From Roseivivax halotolerans (GTDB taxonomy: Bacteria; Pseudomonadota; Alphaproteobacteria; Rhodobacterales; Rhodobacteraceae), in contig NZ_FOXV01000002.1 of assembly GCF_900115815.1 (NCBI RefSeq), forward strand, positions 1 through 64,000: a stretch of DNA of 64,000 nt, read 5' to 3'. Both the position numbers and the translations under genes were made by a program. Below, piece after piece: positions 19,074-29,487 of this stretch (positions within the stretch are counted from its first letter, which is position 1; the number at the start of each line of letters is the position of its first letter). A model generated the notes under the pieces. The model ran no database searches. It was not told where the DNA came from and saw nothing but the letters and a program-made list of their open reading frames with translations.

Positions 19074-19748
19074 ATGGCCGGAAAGACGATTTTCATCACC
19101 GGGGCGTCCTCCGGCATTGGTGCCGAGAGCGCCCGTGCCGCCGTTCAAGCCGGTTGGAACGTGGGGCTTTTCGCGCGTTCCGAGGACAAGATCGCGGAGC
19201 TTGCCTCCGAACTGGGCGACAAGGCGATGGCCCTGCCGGGCGATGTGACCGACATGTCCTCGCAGGTGGAGGCTCTGGACAAGCTGGCAGATCAGTTCGG
19301 CTCGGTTGATGCGGCCTTTGCCAATGCCGGCACCGGGCTCAGCGCAGCGGGCACCGAGGCGGGCGATCCAGAGGAATGGGAAAAGCTGGTGCAGATCAAC
19401 ATTCTCGGCCTGCTCTGGACGACGAAAGCCGCGATGCCGCACCTGAAGAAAAGCAAGGGCCAGCTGCTTCTGACCGGCTCGGCCGCCGGTCGGCGGCACA
19501 TCAAGGGGTCCGTCTACGGGGCCTCTAAATGGTTCGTGCATGGATACGGCGGCAACTTGGCCGAGGAGATGCGCGAATTCGGCGGTCGCTGCACGGTGAT
19601 CGCGCCGGGCATGGTCGACACGCCCTTCTTCGACAGCCCGAAGCCCGACAAGCTGCATCCCGAGGATATCGCTCGCTCCGTGGTTTTCGCGCTCGAGGCC
19701 GACCCGAGGGCGAACGTGCAGGAAGTCTTCGTGATGCCGGTCAATTGA
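19074..19748 (+). CDS. Short-chain dehydrogenase/reductase
   Basis: A 224-aa classical SDR with the nucleotide-binding motif TGASSGIG (residues 9-16), NANAG-type AFANAGTG near 81-88, catalytic Ser136 and the Y148-x3-K152 pair in VYGASKWF. The arginine at FARSEDK after beta-2 suggests a preference for NADP(H); this is an inference. The substrate is unknown. ATG 19074 follows CAGGAG; the frame is open 52 codons upstream without SDR features. A strong terminator follows the stop. Confidence 0.9.
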   Translation: MAGKTIFITGASSGIGAESARAAVQAGWNVGLFARSEDKIAELASELGDKAMALPGDVTDMSSQVEALDKLADQFGSVDAAFANAGTGLSAAGTEAGDPEEWEKLVQINILGLLWTTKAAMPHLKKSKGQLLLTGSAAGRRHIKGSVYGASKWFVHGYGGNLAEEMREFGGRCTVIAPGMVDTPFFDSPKPDKLHPEDIARSVVFALEADPRANVQEVFVMPVN

Positions 19749-19757
19749 TGCGGCTCT

Positions 19758-19782
19758 CGGGCGGGCAGACGATGCCCGCCCG
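19758..19782 (+). terminator. Strong hairpin after the SDR gene
   Basis: A perfect 10-bp stem CGGGCGGGCA/TGCCCGCCCG closes a 5-nt loop 10 nt after the SDR stop. The following sequence GTCATCTATT is only mildly T-rich. It may also serve the small gene converging from 19947. Confidence 0.6.
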
Positions 19783-19788
19783 TGTCAT

Positions 19789-19947
19789 CTATTGCTGAAC
19801 TCTCGGATCGGGTTCGGGCAGGTAGACGGTGCCGGGAGCCTTGAGATCGCTCGCTTGAACGAAGGCTGCAGGCAGCGATGCTGCCGCCAAGGGAAAGCTG
19901 ACAATCGCGAAAAGCGTGGTGGTCAGGATCAGGGAGGAAAGGCGCAT
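19789..19947 (-). CDS. Small exported peptide, 52 aa
   Basis: A 52-codon frame from ATG 19947 to TAG, with GGAGAC about 7 nt upstream. It begins MRLSSLILTTTLFAIVSFPL followed by AAASLPA, a good signal peptide, and leaves a short mature part (QASDLKAPGTVYLPEPDPRV). No family is recognised. The arrangement, a signal peptide plus short acidic proline-containing tail, is typical of small periplasmic proteins in this group. It is too short for statistical confidence; support comes from the ribosome-binding site and signal peptide. Confidence 0.55.
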   Translation of the reverse strand: MRLSSLILTTTLFAIVSFPLAAASLPAAFVQASDLKAPGTVYLPEPDPRVQQ

Positions 19948-20045
19948 GACGGGTCTCCTGTCTGGATCCCCTCCATATCGTCACCGACGATGCCGCCTGA
20001 CAGGCCAAGCCGCGCAGAGGCGCTGTGCGCCCAGCGCGGAACGGA

Positions 20046-20339
20046 TCAGCCGAAGAGGCGCGCGCCCTGCTCGTCGATCATCTGCTTGGCCTTGCGAACC
20101 GCCGCGTCCATCGCTTCGTCGCGATCGCGGAGCACATCCGCGCGAACGAGGCGATGACTCTTCGTCTCGCCGCCATTCTCCTTCTCGATCCGGGCGGCCA
20201 GCCGAAACTGGCCATCCTCGGGGATTGGCTCGGGAATGATGGTGAATCCCTGATAGTCCACCGCGGTCCCTGCAACGGGCGACGCACTGCCCTCGCTCTT
20301 GCTGCCACCGCCACCAAAGAGACGTTTCAGGATCGACAT
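20046..20339 (-). CDS. HlyU-family protein
   Basis: A 97-aa protein matching the HlyU family: N-terminal [11 protein letters not shown], then [27 protein letters not shown] and a C-terminal helix [16 protein letters not shown]. Proteins of this name are annotated as transcriptional activators, but this version lacks an obvious helix-turn-helix, so the regulatory role should be treated with caution. It lies 10 nt downstream of rpoD on the same strand and may be read from the rpoD mRNA. Confidence 0.8.
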   Translation of the reverse strand: MSILKRLFGGGGSKSEGSASPVAGTAVDYQGFTIIPEPIPEDGQFRLAARIEKENGGETKSHRLVRADVLRDRDEAMDAAVRKAKQMIDEQGARLFG

Positions 20340-20349
20340 TTGCGCATCC

Positions 20350-22377
<2,028 letters not shown>

Positions 22378-22406
22378 CAATTGCTCCTTCGAAGCGGGAG
22401 AATCCG

Positions 22407-22471
22407 TGGGCAGGTGATTCGTTGGTCCGAATCAATAGCGCGATCACCTGATTCGCACACCCGTCTGCCCA
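22407..22471 (-). promoter_or_regulatory. Overlapping inverted repeats in the dnaG-rpoD spacer (rpoD leader)
   Basis: Three inverted repeats are nested here: TGGGCAG/CTGCCCA (22407-22413, 22465-22471), CAGGTGAT/ATCACCTG (22411-22418, 22443-22450) and GATTCG/CGAATC (22416-22421, 22428-22433). Their left arms overlap, so they cannot all form at once. They lie 30-94 nt before the rpoD start and could be a folded 5' leader or stacked protein sites. Confidence 0.4.
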
Positions 22472-22496
22472 TGATTCTTTGTCACTTTCTTGCGTC

Positions 22497-24449
22497 TCAG
22501 CCGCGGTTTCGGCCCTTCTCGAACGAGATCGTGTCGAGAAGCGCGGCAAAGGATTGTCGTTCTGCCTTGTCCACCAGGGCACCATTCGCCCCCGTATCGT
22601 ATTCCGTATCGTCCTCCCGTTGCGCGCGTGCGGCGCGCGTGCGGGCCTCTGCAGCCTGGCCGAGACGCCATGTCAGCGCCTCGTCTGCGCCCTCGCCCAT
22701 GTCCTCGACCGCCTCGGCGATCTCGGCCTCGAGTCCGTGGACTGCGCCCAGCTTGGCAAGTTCCTCGGCAATCGTCAGCCGCGCCAATTCCGTATCGTCG
22801 GGATGGCGCAAACACGGCGTGATGGCGAGATGGCGCGCTCCAAGGAAAGATTCAAGAGGCTCCGCACCGATCGCCGACCGGGCGAGCTCCATCGCGGCCT
22901 CTCGGGTCTGGGGCGCGCCGCGCAGAAGGGCATCGCGCACGGCCCGGTGATCCGGCGTCTCGCATCGCATCTCCTCGAGCGCCGCATCGAACTCATCGAC
23001 AAGGCCGGGCGCGTTCAGGAGCGTCGCGAGGATCACTTGCTCACGCAGATGCCGCTCGCCGGCCGCGCCACCCGAAACCAGAAGCGACGCCTTCGCCGCC
23101 TCGGTGGGCTGCGGCGGCGCATCGCGCCCCCGCCAGGTCGTCCGGCCTGCCGAAGGCGTCCGCTTCGGTCGGAAGAGCTGCCAGCGCAGCTCCTTGATCT
23201 CCTGACCGTAGTGATGGCGCAGGGACGGATCGCGGATCATCTGCACCTTCTCGCGCAGCGCCCGGTCGAGCGCTGCCTTGCGCTCGGGGCTGTCGAAGAC
23301 GCGGCCTTCGGTCTCGCGCTGCCACAAGAGCTGAACCATCGGCAACGCGTTCGCCAGGACCTTCGAGACACCGTCTGCGCCTTCGCTGCGAATGAGATCG
23401 TCGGGATCGAGCCCTTCGGGCATCAGCGCGAACCGCAAGGACTTGCCCGCCTCGAGGAGCGGCAGTGCGAGGTCGATCACCCGGTAGGCCGCGCGCACGC
23501 CCGCCGCGTCGCCGTCGAGCGCGATGATCGGCTCGTCCGCGACGCGCCAGAGGAGATGCAGCTGGTTTTCCGTGACCGCCGTGCCGAGCGGCGCGACGGA
23601 CGCCTCGAACCCCGCCCGGGAAAGCGCGATCACGTCCATGTAGCCTTCAGCCACGATGAGCTGCTGTCCCTTGCCCGCAGCTTCCCGCGCGGGACCGAGA
23701 TTGTAGAGATTGCGCCCCTTGTCGAAGAGCTCGGTCTCGGAGGAATTGAGGTACTTCGCCTTGTCCGCCGGGTCCATCGCCCGGCCGCCGAAGGCGATGG
23801 CGCGCCCGCGCCCGTCGCGGATCGGGAAGAGGATGCGGTTGCGGAAGACATCGTATGGCTTGCCGCCCTTCGACGATGGCCGCGCAAGGCCCGCCTGAAG
23901 GATCAGGTCCGCCGCGATCCCCTTGCCGGTCAGATGATCCCAAAGCGTCTGCCAGCCTTCGGGCGCAAAGCCGATCTCGAACCGTTCGAGGGCCGCCGCA
24001 TCGAGGCCGCGGCGCTTGAGATAGTCGCGCGCCTCCCCCGCAGCCGAGGTATTGAGCTGCATCCGGTAGAAGCGGACCGCATCTTCCATGACGCGGGCAA
24101 GCTCGGTGCGGTGGTCCGCCTTTTCCTGTGCCTTGGGATCTCGCGCGGGCATCGTCAGCCCGGCTTCGCCTGCAAGGATCTCGACGGCTTCCATGAAGCC
24201 GACATTCTCCGTGTCCTTCACGAAAGAGATCGCGTCGCCCTTCGCATGGCAGCCGAAGCAGTAGTAAAAGCCCTTCTTGTCGTCGACATGGAAGGAGGCG
24301 GTCTTTTCGTGGTGGAAAGGACAAGGTGCCCAGAGGTCGCCCTTGGCCTGGTTCGACTTGTGCTTGTCCCACATGACTTTCCGTCCGACGACCTGGCTCA
24401 GGCTCGTGCGGCTGCGGAGTTCATCCAGGAAACCGGGGGGCAGACTCAT
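22497..24449 (-). CDS. dnaG: DNA primase
   Basis: DnaG (650 aa) makes RNA primers at the replication fork. The N-terminal CHC2 zinc domain shows CPFHHEK and YYCFGCHAKGD. The TOPRIM catalytic core includes LIVAEGYMDVIAL and IIALDGDAAGVRAAY (acidic metal-binding residues), and the C-terminal helicase-interaction region begins near residue 450. It starts MSLPPGFLDELRSRTSLSQVVGRKV, family-typical. rpoD follows on the same strand. rpsU, the third member of the classical macromolecular synthesis operon, is 25 kb away. Confidence 0.97.
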   Translation of the reverse strand: MSLPPGFLDELRSRTSLSQVVGRKVMWDKHKSNQAKGDLWAPCPFHHEKTASFHVDDKKGFYYCFGCHAKGDAISFVKDTENVGFMEAVEILAGEAGLTMPARDPKAQEKADHRTELARVMEDAVRFYRMQLNTSAAGEARDYLKRRGLDAAALERFEIGFAPEGWQTLWDHLTGKGIAADLILQAGLARPSSKGGKPYDVFRNRILFPIRDGRGRAIAFGGRAMDPADKAKYLNSSETELFDKGRNLYNLGPAREAAGKGQQLIVAEGYMDVIALSRAGFEASVAPLGTAVTENQLHLLWRVADEPIIALDGDAAGVRAAYRVIDLALPLLEAGKSLRFALMPEGLDPDDLIRSEGADGVSKVLANALPMVQLLWQRETEGRVFDSPERKAALDRALREKVQMIRDPSLRHHYGQEIKELRWQLFRPKRTPSAGRTTWRGRDAPPQPTEAAKASLLVSGGAAGERHLREQVILATLLNAPGLVDEFDAALEEMRCETPDHRAVRDALLRGAPQTREAAMELARSAIGAEPLESFLGARHLAITPCLRHPDDTELARLTIAEELAKLGAVHGLEAEIAEAVEDMGEGADEALTWRLGQAAEARTRAARAQREDDTEYDTGANGALVDKAERQSFAALLDTISFEKGRNRG

Positions 24450-24527
24450 GGGTAGAATATCGGGCCTCGCGCGGGCCGAGTCCAGAAGGCGCGCGCGAGG
24501 CGGATCATGCGGCGGGTCCGTGGCCGG

Positions 24528-24824
24528 TCACATGTTCTCACATTGTGCGGCCCAGCTCTCTCCGACTTCGGGGCCGAGCTGGTCCTCGGGCAGCGAGTAG
24601 ATCCATTCGGAAATCTGCGGCACGACGGATACGTACTTCTCGGCCGAGCCGGTCAGCTCGCCCGACACCTTGGCTTGCGCGGCCTGCCGGCTGTCGCCGG
24701 ATTGGCGTGCTTCCACCACCTGCATGACGATATCCGACTGGACCCCACATTCCGATCCGGCGTCCTGCGCGAGGATCGGAGTTGCGAGTGAGGAGAGCGC
24801 GATGGCTGCAATTGCTGTTCTCAT
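24528..24824 (-). CDS. Small exported hypothetical protein
   Basis: A 98-aa product with a signal peptide (MRTAIAAIALSSLATPILAQ). The mature 78 residues hold two cysteines (SECGVQ and AAQCENM) near the two ends that could pair, a Gln/Ala-rich helix QSGDSRQAAQAKVSGEL and a Trp-containing segment. It resembles many small periplasmic proteins of Rhodobacterales, but I cannot name a family. It is 78 nt upstream of dnaG on the same strand and might be co-transcribed with it. Confidence 0.7.
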   Translation of the reverse strand: MRTAIAAIALSSLATPILAQDAGSECGVQSDIVMQVVEARQSGDSRQAAQAKVSGELTGSAEKYVSVVPQISEWIYSLPEDQLGPEVGESWAAQCENM

Positions 24825-24946
24825 TGGGTCGTCCTCTCGAAAGGTGCGAATTGCCGTATAAACGCCTCGCGTCAGAAAGAGTTGCGGACGCGATGGCGCG
24901 TCGGCTCCGCTGACGGCGGAAAAAAGCCGAAAGGCTCACGGCCGTG

Positions 24947-26389
24947 TCAGAGTCCCTTGGCACGATAGCTCTGCGCCACGCGGTCGATCGCGACCATGTA
25001 GGCTGACGTGCGGAGATCGGTCACGTCCTCCCGCTCGATCCACGGCTCGCGCATGGACTGGTAGGCCACGCGCATCGTGTCATCGAGCCCCGAGCGGACG
25101 AGTTCCAGCTCGTCGGCGCCATGCAGGTAGCGCTGCTTAAAATCGTCCGACAGGCTCCACGTCCCGCCAAGCGCGGAGGACAGCCGGTCGAGCTCGTTCA
25201 CGATCAGCTCCTGCCGCCCCTCATCGAGACGCCGCTGCATCCGGCCGAAGCGGATATGGCTGAGGTTCTTGACCCATTCGAAATAGGACACGGTCACACC
25301 GCCAGCATTGGCGTAGAGGTCGGGAATGACCACGGTGCCCCGCATCCGCAGACGCTCGTCGGCCCCGGCGGTGATCGGTCCGTTCGCCGCCTCGATGATG
25401 AGGGGGGCCTTGATCCGGTCGACATTACCGAGATGAACCACGCCTTCGAGCGCCGCCGGGATCAGGATGTCGCATTCGGCTTCGATCAGCGACGCACCGT
25501 CGGTGATGTATTCCGCCTCGGGAAATCCTTTCAATCCGCCGGTCTCGTTCATGTATTCGCGGACGTGATCCACCGCGATCCCGGCCTCGTTCCACAGCCC
25601 GCCATCGCGCTCGGCGATGCCGACGATCCGGGCGCCATCCTCCTGCGCGAGGAACTTCGCCGCGTGGTAGCCCACGTTCCCGAGGCCCTGAACCACGACC
25701 CGTTTTCCGTCGAGCTTGCCCTCGAATCCGGCACGGCGGACGTCCTCGGGATGCCTGAAATACTCCCGCAGGGCGTATTGCACGCCGCGCCCCGTCGCCT
25801 CGACGCGGCCGTGAATGCCGCCCGCGTTGAGCGGCTTGCCGGTCACGCAGGCACGCGCGTTGATGTCGGTGGTGGCCATGCGCGCATATTGGTCCGCCAT
25901 CCACGCCATCTCACGCTCGGACGTGCCCATGTCGGGCGCGGGCACGTTCTGGGACGGATTGATCAGGTCGCGCTTGATCAGCTCATAGGCGAAGCGGCGG
26001 GTGATCAGTTCCATCTCGTGCTCGTCGTATTCGCGCGGATCGACGCAAAGCCCGCCCTTCGAGCCGCCGAACGGCGCCTCGACAAGCGCGCACTTGAAGG
26101 TCATCAGCGCCGCCAGCGCCTCGACCTCGTCCTGGCTGACCGACATGTCGAAGCGGATACCGCCCTTTACCGGCTCCATATGCTCCGAATGGACGGAGCG
26201 GTAACCGACGAATGTCTGGATCTCGCCGCGCAGCCGCACCCCGAACCGCACCGTGTAGGTGGAATTGCAGACCTGGATCTTCTTTCGAAGGCCGGGGCTG
26301 ATCTCCATCAGGTCTGCCGCGCGGTTATACATGATGTTCACGCTGTCGCGGAACGACGGCTCGGTCGGTCTGGTGCCTTGGATCGTCAC
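24947..26389 (-). CDS. Glu/Leu/Phe/Val dehydrogenase (glutamate dehydrogenase type)
   Basis: A 480-aa amino-acid dehydrogenase of the Glu/Leu/Phe/Val family, probably glutamate dehydrogenase linking glutamate and 2-oxoglutarate plus ammonia. The substrate-binding domain has EPVKGGIRF (Lys75) and APFGGSKGG with the catalytic-type Lys111. The nucleotide-binding domain starts near residue 200 with VVVQGLGNVGYHAAKFL, and the C-terminal part has YANAGGVTVSYFEWVKN. Length fits the long alphaproteobacterial form. GTG 26389 is preceded by GGGAG and gives MTIQGTRPTEPSF; in-frame sequence further upstream is low-complexity Arg-rich and not coding-like. Confidence 0.93.
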   Translation of the reverse strand: MTIQGTRPTEPSFRDSVNIMYNRAADLMEISPGLRKKIQVCNSTYTVRFGVRLRGEIQTFVGYRSVHSEHMEPVKGGIRFDMSVSQDEVEALAALMTFKCALVEAPFGGSKGGLCVDPREYDEHEMELITRRFAYELIKRDLINPSQNVPAPDMGTSEREMAWMADQYARMATTDINARACVTGKPLNAGGIHGRVEATGRGVQYALREYFRHPEDVRRAGFEGKLDGKRVVVQGLGNVGYHAAKFLAQEDGARIVGIAERDGGLWNEAGIAVDHVREYMNETGGLKGFPEAEYITDGASLIEAECDILIPAALEGVVHLGNVDRIKAPLIIEAANGPITAGADERLRMRGTVVIPDLYANAGGVTVSYFEWVKNLSHIRFGRMQRRLDEGRQELIVNELDRLSSALGGTWSLSDDFKQRYLHGADELELVRSGLDDTMRVAYQSMREPWIEREDVTDLRTSAYMVAIDRVAQSYRAKGL

Positions 26390-26731
26390 TGTCGCACTCC
26401 CTGCCCCGCGCCGCGGGAAGATCAGGCGTCGCCGCCGGCGCGGGCGCGCGGCGACACGCCCCGAGCTTCGCGCACCTGAGCCGCGGCGTCCATGCGAAAG
26501 CCTCAAGGTTAACAATTGCGGCGAAATCGTGGCGATCAGTTTCGGGCCCGGAGACAGATCGAAACGCCGCACATGATTGTCAGCCCGGCGTCACCAAATG
26601 CCCAAATCCATTGGGAAAACGGTCTTATTTTAGCCCATTTGCCAGTGCAAGAACCTCCGGTGCGGGACCGATCCGGTCTCAAAAAAGACGGTTAATGCCG
26701 CAGGCCCCATCAGGGGCGGGAAAGGTACGGA
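26390..26731. other. Divergent spacer between the dehydrogenase and tadG-like genes
   Basis: No gene is visible in these 342 nt. The half near 26570-26700 is more AT-rich than its surroundings and should contain both divergent promoters. A small hairpin CCCAA/TTGGG (26601-26615) and the AT-rich run GGTCTTATTTTAGCCC (26621-26636) are the only structures noted. Confidence 0.5.
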
Positions 26732-28186
26732 ATGTGCAAGACCAGTGAAAAGGGACGAGCCCTTCGTCACCAGGGCATCGCGAAGCTCTCTCACAGAGCG
26801 TCGACTGCGGTCGCGCGGTTCTTCCACTCCGAAGATGGCAACATGTCGATCTTCGCTGTGTTCGGATCGCTCAGCCTGATCGCAATCGGCGGTGTGGGCA
26901 TCGACATGATGCACGCGGAGATGAAGCGCACAAAATTGCAGAACACGCTCGACCGCGCGGTGCTCGCAGCGGCCGACCTCGACCAGACACTCGATGCCGA
27001 GAGCGTGGTGCGCGATTACTTCGACAAGTCGCGTATGCCCGACGCGCTCACCTTCGTCGATCCCGACGAGGGGCTGAACTATCGCCGCGTGACGGCCAAG
27101 GCCGAGGAATCGCTCGACGCGAACTTCACCAAGATCCTCGGGATCGACCGGTTCAACGCCAAGGCGACGGCGGTCGCGCAGGAACATATCCAAAACGTCG
27201 AGATCTCGCTTGTGCTCGACATCTCGGGCTCGATGGCCGACCCGGCAAGCGGAACCACAGACGACAAGATCGACCTGCTGCAGGACGCGGCGGACACATT
27301 CATCGAAACCGTGCTCGGCGAGGACAACGAAGGCCTCGTATCCGTGTCTCTGGTTCCCTATTCCGAGCACGTGAATGCTGGCCCCGACATCGCCAACCAG
27401 CTGAACGTGGACTGGCGGCACGGATATTCCCACTGCCTCGAGTTCCCCGACTCTGCATTCACGTCCGCTGCGCTGAACACGCATACGACGTACGAGCAGA
27501 TGCAGCATTTCCAGTGGAACTACTTCGGATCGAACGAGGTCGTCGACACGATCTGCCCGCAATACAGCTACGAGCGGATCCAGGCGTTCTCCAACAACGA
27601 GACATCGCTGAAGAACCAGATCGACAAGCTCGAGCCGCGCGCCGGCACGTCGATCTTCCTCGGCATGAAATGGGGCACGGCGCTGCTCGATCCCTCGACG
27701 CGCGGCATCGCGACCAACATCAACTCCAGCGCGGCCGACGACTCGCCGCTCAAGGGGCGCCCGTTCGATTACGGACGCGAGGACGTGCTCAAGACAATCG
27801 TTCTGATGACGGATGGTCAGCACGACAAGTCATACCGGCTGTCCAACTGGGTGTATGACCACCGTGACGAGGTCGCGCACTGGGCGCGCTACAACCTCTG
27901 GTATTACCTGAACCGGAACGTCCATTCATACAACCGCTCGTCCTTCTACTACCAGAAGTACAACGCCGAACTCGGTGACAGGCTTCTCGACGACATCTGC
28001 GATGCCGCCAAGGCGAAGGACATCGTGATCTGGGCCGTCGGCTTCGAAGTGGAGGATCACGGCCGGTCCGTGATGCAGAACTGCGCCTCGTCGCCCTCCC
28101 ATTACTTCGACGTGGACGGCGTGGAAATCGAAGACGCGTTCCGCTCCATCGCTCGCTCGATCAACCAGCTGAGGCTCACCCAATGA
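26732..28186 (+). CDS. TadG-like pilus assembly protein with von Willebrand A domain
   Basis: A 484-aa protein with the TadG architecture: a basic N-terminus, one membrane segment (MSIFAVFGSLSLIAIGGVGIDM, about 38-60) of the Flp/TadE type, then an extracytoplasmic region with a VWA domain. The MIDAS motif is D163-x-S165-x-S167 in DISGSM, with MTDGQHD near residue 370. An insert rich in Tyr and Trp (YDHRDEVAHWARYNLWYYLN) precedes the C-terminus. It is the first gene of a three-gene pseudopilin operon, linked to the next by a 4-nt ATGA overlap. No tad secretion ATPase gene is in the window. Confidence 0.88.
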   Translation: MCKTSEKGRALRHQGIAKLSHRASTAVARFFHSEDGNMSIFAVFGSLSLIAIGGVGIDMMHAEMKRTKLQNTLDRAVLAAADLDQTLDAESVVRDYFDKSRMPDALTFVDPDEGLNYRRVTAKAEESLDANFTKILGIDRFNAKATAVAQEHIQNVEISLVLDISGSMADPASGTTDDKIDLLQDAADTFIETVLGEDNEGLVSVSLVPYSEHVNAGPDIANQLNVDWRHGYSHCLEFPDSAFTSAALNTHTTYEQMQHFQWNYFGSNEVVDTICPQYSYERIQAFSNNETSLKNQIDKLEPRAGTSIFLGMKWGTALLDPSTRGIATNINSSAADDSPLKGRPFDYGREDVLKTIVLMTDGQHDKSYRLSNWVYDHRDEVAHWARYNLWYYLNRNVHSYNRSSFYYQKYNAELGDRLLDDICDAAKAKDIVIWAVGFEVEDHGRSVMQNCASSPSHYFDVDGVEIEDAFRSIARSINQLRLTQ

Positions 28187-28740
28187 TGCGCTCACTTCTC
28201 AACCCTACCCGCGGCTTCTGGCGCGACGAAGACGGATCGTCCGTCGTGCCATTCGCCCTCTGGGCACCGGTCTTCGTGGCCGTGATCCTCTCGGGCGTCG
28301 AGCTTGCGACCCTGACCGCACGCCACACCTCGCTGGAGCAGGCGCTCGACCTGACCGTGCGCGACGTGCGCCTCGGCACCGGGACGACCTACACCCGCGC
28401 CAGCCTGAAGGAAGCGATCTGCGACCGGGCCAGCATCCTGCCCGATTGCATCGAGAACCTTCAGCTCGAGATGGTCAGCCTCGACCTGCGCGACTGGACG
28501 GACCCGCCGAGCCAGGCCGCCTGCGCCGACACGAGCGGCGGCGGTGGCAGCAACGTGGGCGAAGCGACCCCGGTCGTGAAATTCGAATACGGGCGTGACA
28601 ACGAAATGATGTTCCTGCGCGCCTGCTACATGTTCGATCCGATCGCGCCGACGTCCGATTTCAGTCAGGCGCTCGTCAAGGACGCCAATGGCTACTCGGC
28701 CATCGTCTCCAGCGCTGCCTTCGTGCACGAACCGAGCTGA
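28183..28740 (+). CDS. TadE-like pseudopilin
   Basis: A 185-aa protein with a TadE-type N-terminus: a charged leader ending in DEDGSSVVPFALWAPVF, then a single membrane segment (about 21-44). The conserved glutamate of TadE is replaced in position by a region with a later Glu in VELATL. The extracytoplasmic part contains four cysteines and a glycine stretch (SGGGGS). The ATG overlaps the tadG-like stop by 4 nt. It is likely processed and inserted with the other two members as a minor pilin set. The exact cleavage site is not certain. Confidence 0.8.
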   Translation: MMRSLLNPTRGFWRDEDGSSVVPFALWAPVFVAVILSGVELATLTARHTSLEQALDLTVRDVRLGTGTTYTRASLKEAICDRASILPDCIENLQLEMVSLDLRDWTDPPSQAACADTSGGGGSNVGEATPVVKFEYGRDNEMMFLRACYMFDPIAPTSDFSQALVKDANGYSAIVSSAAFVHEPS

Positions 28741-28749
28741 GGTGAGACC

Positions 28750-29484
28750 ATGCTGACACGTTTCAAATCCGCACTGGCCCGGTTCCGCGAGGACACCGCT
28801 GGCACGGTAACCGTCGAGGCGGTGATCGTCTTCCCGCTCCTGCTGTGGCTTTTCGGAGCGACATGGGTCTGGTTCGACGTCTCGCGCCAGCAGGCCGTGA
28901 ACCAGAAGGCCAACTTCACCATCGCCGATGCGATCTCTCGCGAGACCGATCCGCTGACGCAAGACTACATCGACAACGCCTACAAGCTCATGAAGCACAT
29001 GTCGAAGGCCGGCAACGACGACCTCGACATGCGTATCAGCGTCGTTCGGTATACCAGTAACAACGACAGGTACGATGTGCTCTGGTCGGAGGCGCGTGGC
29101 GAATATTCCGCGCTGCAAACGAACGACGCGAACACGTTTCGCAGCCGACTGCCGGTCATGGCGAACAACGACCAGCTGATCCTCGTCGAGACCTGGGACG
29201 ACTACGCCCCCGTTCTGGAAGCTGGATTGTCGCCCTTCGAGATCGAGACCTTCTCCTTCACCCGTCCGCGTTTCGCGCCGCAAGTACTGTTCGAAGGCAA
29301 GACCTACAACGCGAATAACGGTCACGGGAACGGCGACCAGAATGCGCCCGGCGGGTCACTCTGCAACAACAATGCAGAGAATGCCGACGAAGGCGATGCC
29401 GCCAACGAATGCAACGAGAATATCGACGGCTCGGAGAACCAGGGCACCGGCGAATCGAAGAAAAAGAAATGGTGGTGGTGGTAA
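28750..29484 (+). CDS. TadE-like pseudopilin with a KKKKWWWW C-terminus
   Basis: A 244-aa TadE-like protein. The N-terminus has DTAGTVTVEAVIVFPLLLWLFGATW, with the conserved Glu of class-III prepilin-like leaders followed by one membrane segment. The middle (50-190) is a soluble extracytoplasmic domain. From about residue 190 the sequence becomes Asn/Gly/Asp/Glu-rich with two cysteines (SLCNNN, NECNEN), and it ends in four lysines (237-240) and four tryptophans (241-244). The tail is coded by AAGAAAAAGAAA and four TGG codons right before the stop. It is the last gene of the operon, 9 nt after the previous one. Confidence 0.85.
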   Translation: MLTRFKSALARFREDTAGTVTVEAVIVFPLLLWLFGATWVWFDVSRQQAVNQKANFTIADAISRETDPLTQDYIDNAYKLMKHMSKAGNDDLDMRISVVRYTSNNDRYDVLWSEARGEYSALQTNDANTFRSRLPVMANNDQLILVETWDDYAPVLEAGLSPFEIETFSFTRPRFAPQVLFEGKTYNANNGHGNGDQNAPGGSLCNNNAENADEGDAANECNENIDGSENQGTGESKKKKWWWW

Positions 29485-29487
29485 TCG

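Noticed and set aside
22378-22496. Riboswitch in the rpoD leader
   Set aside because: The repeats do not match any riboswitch class I know. They are reported only as inverted repeats.
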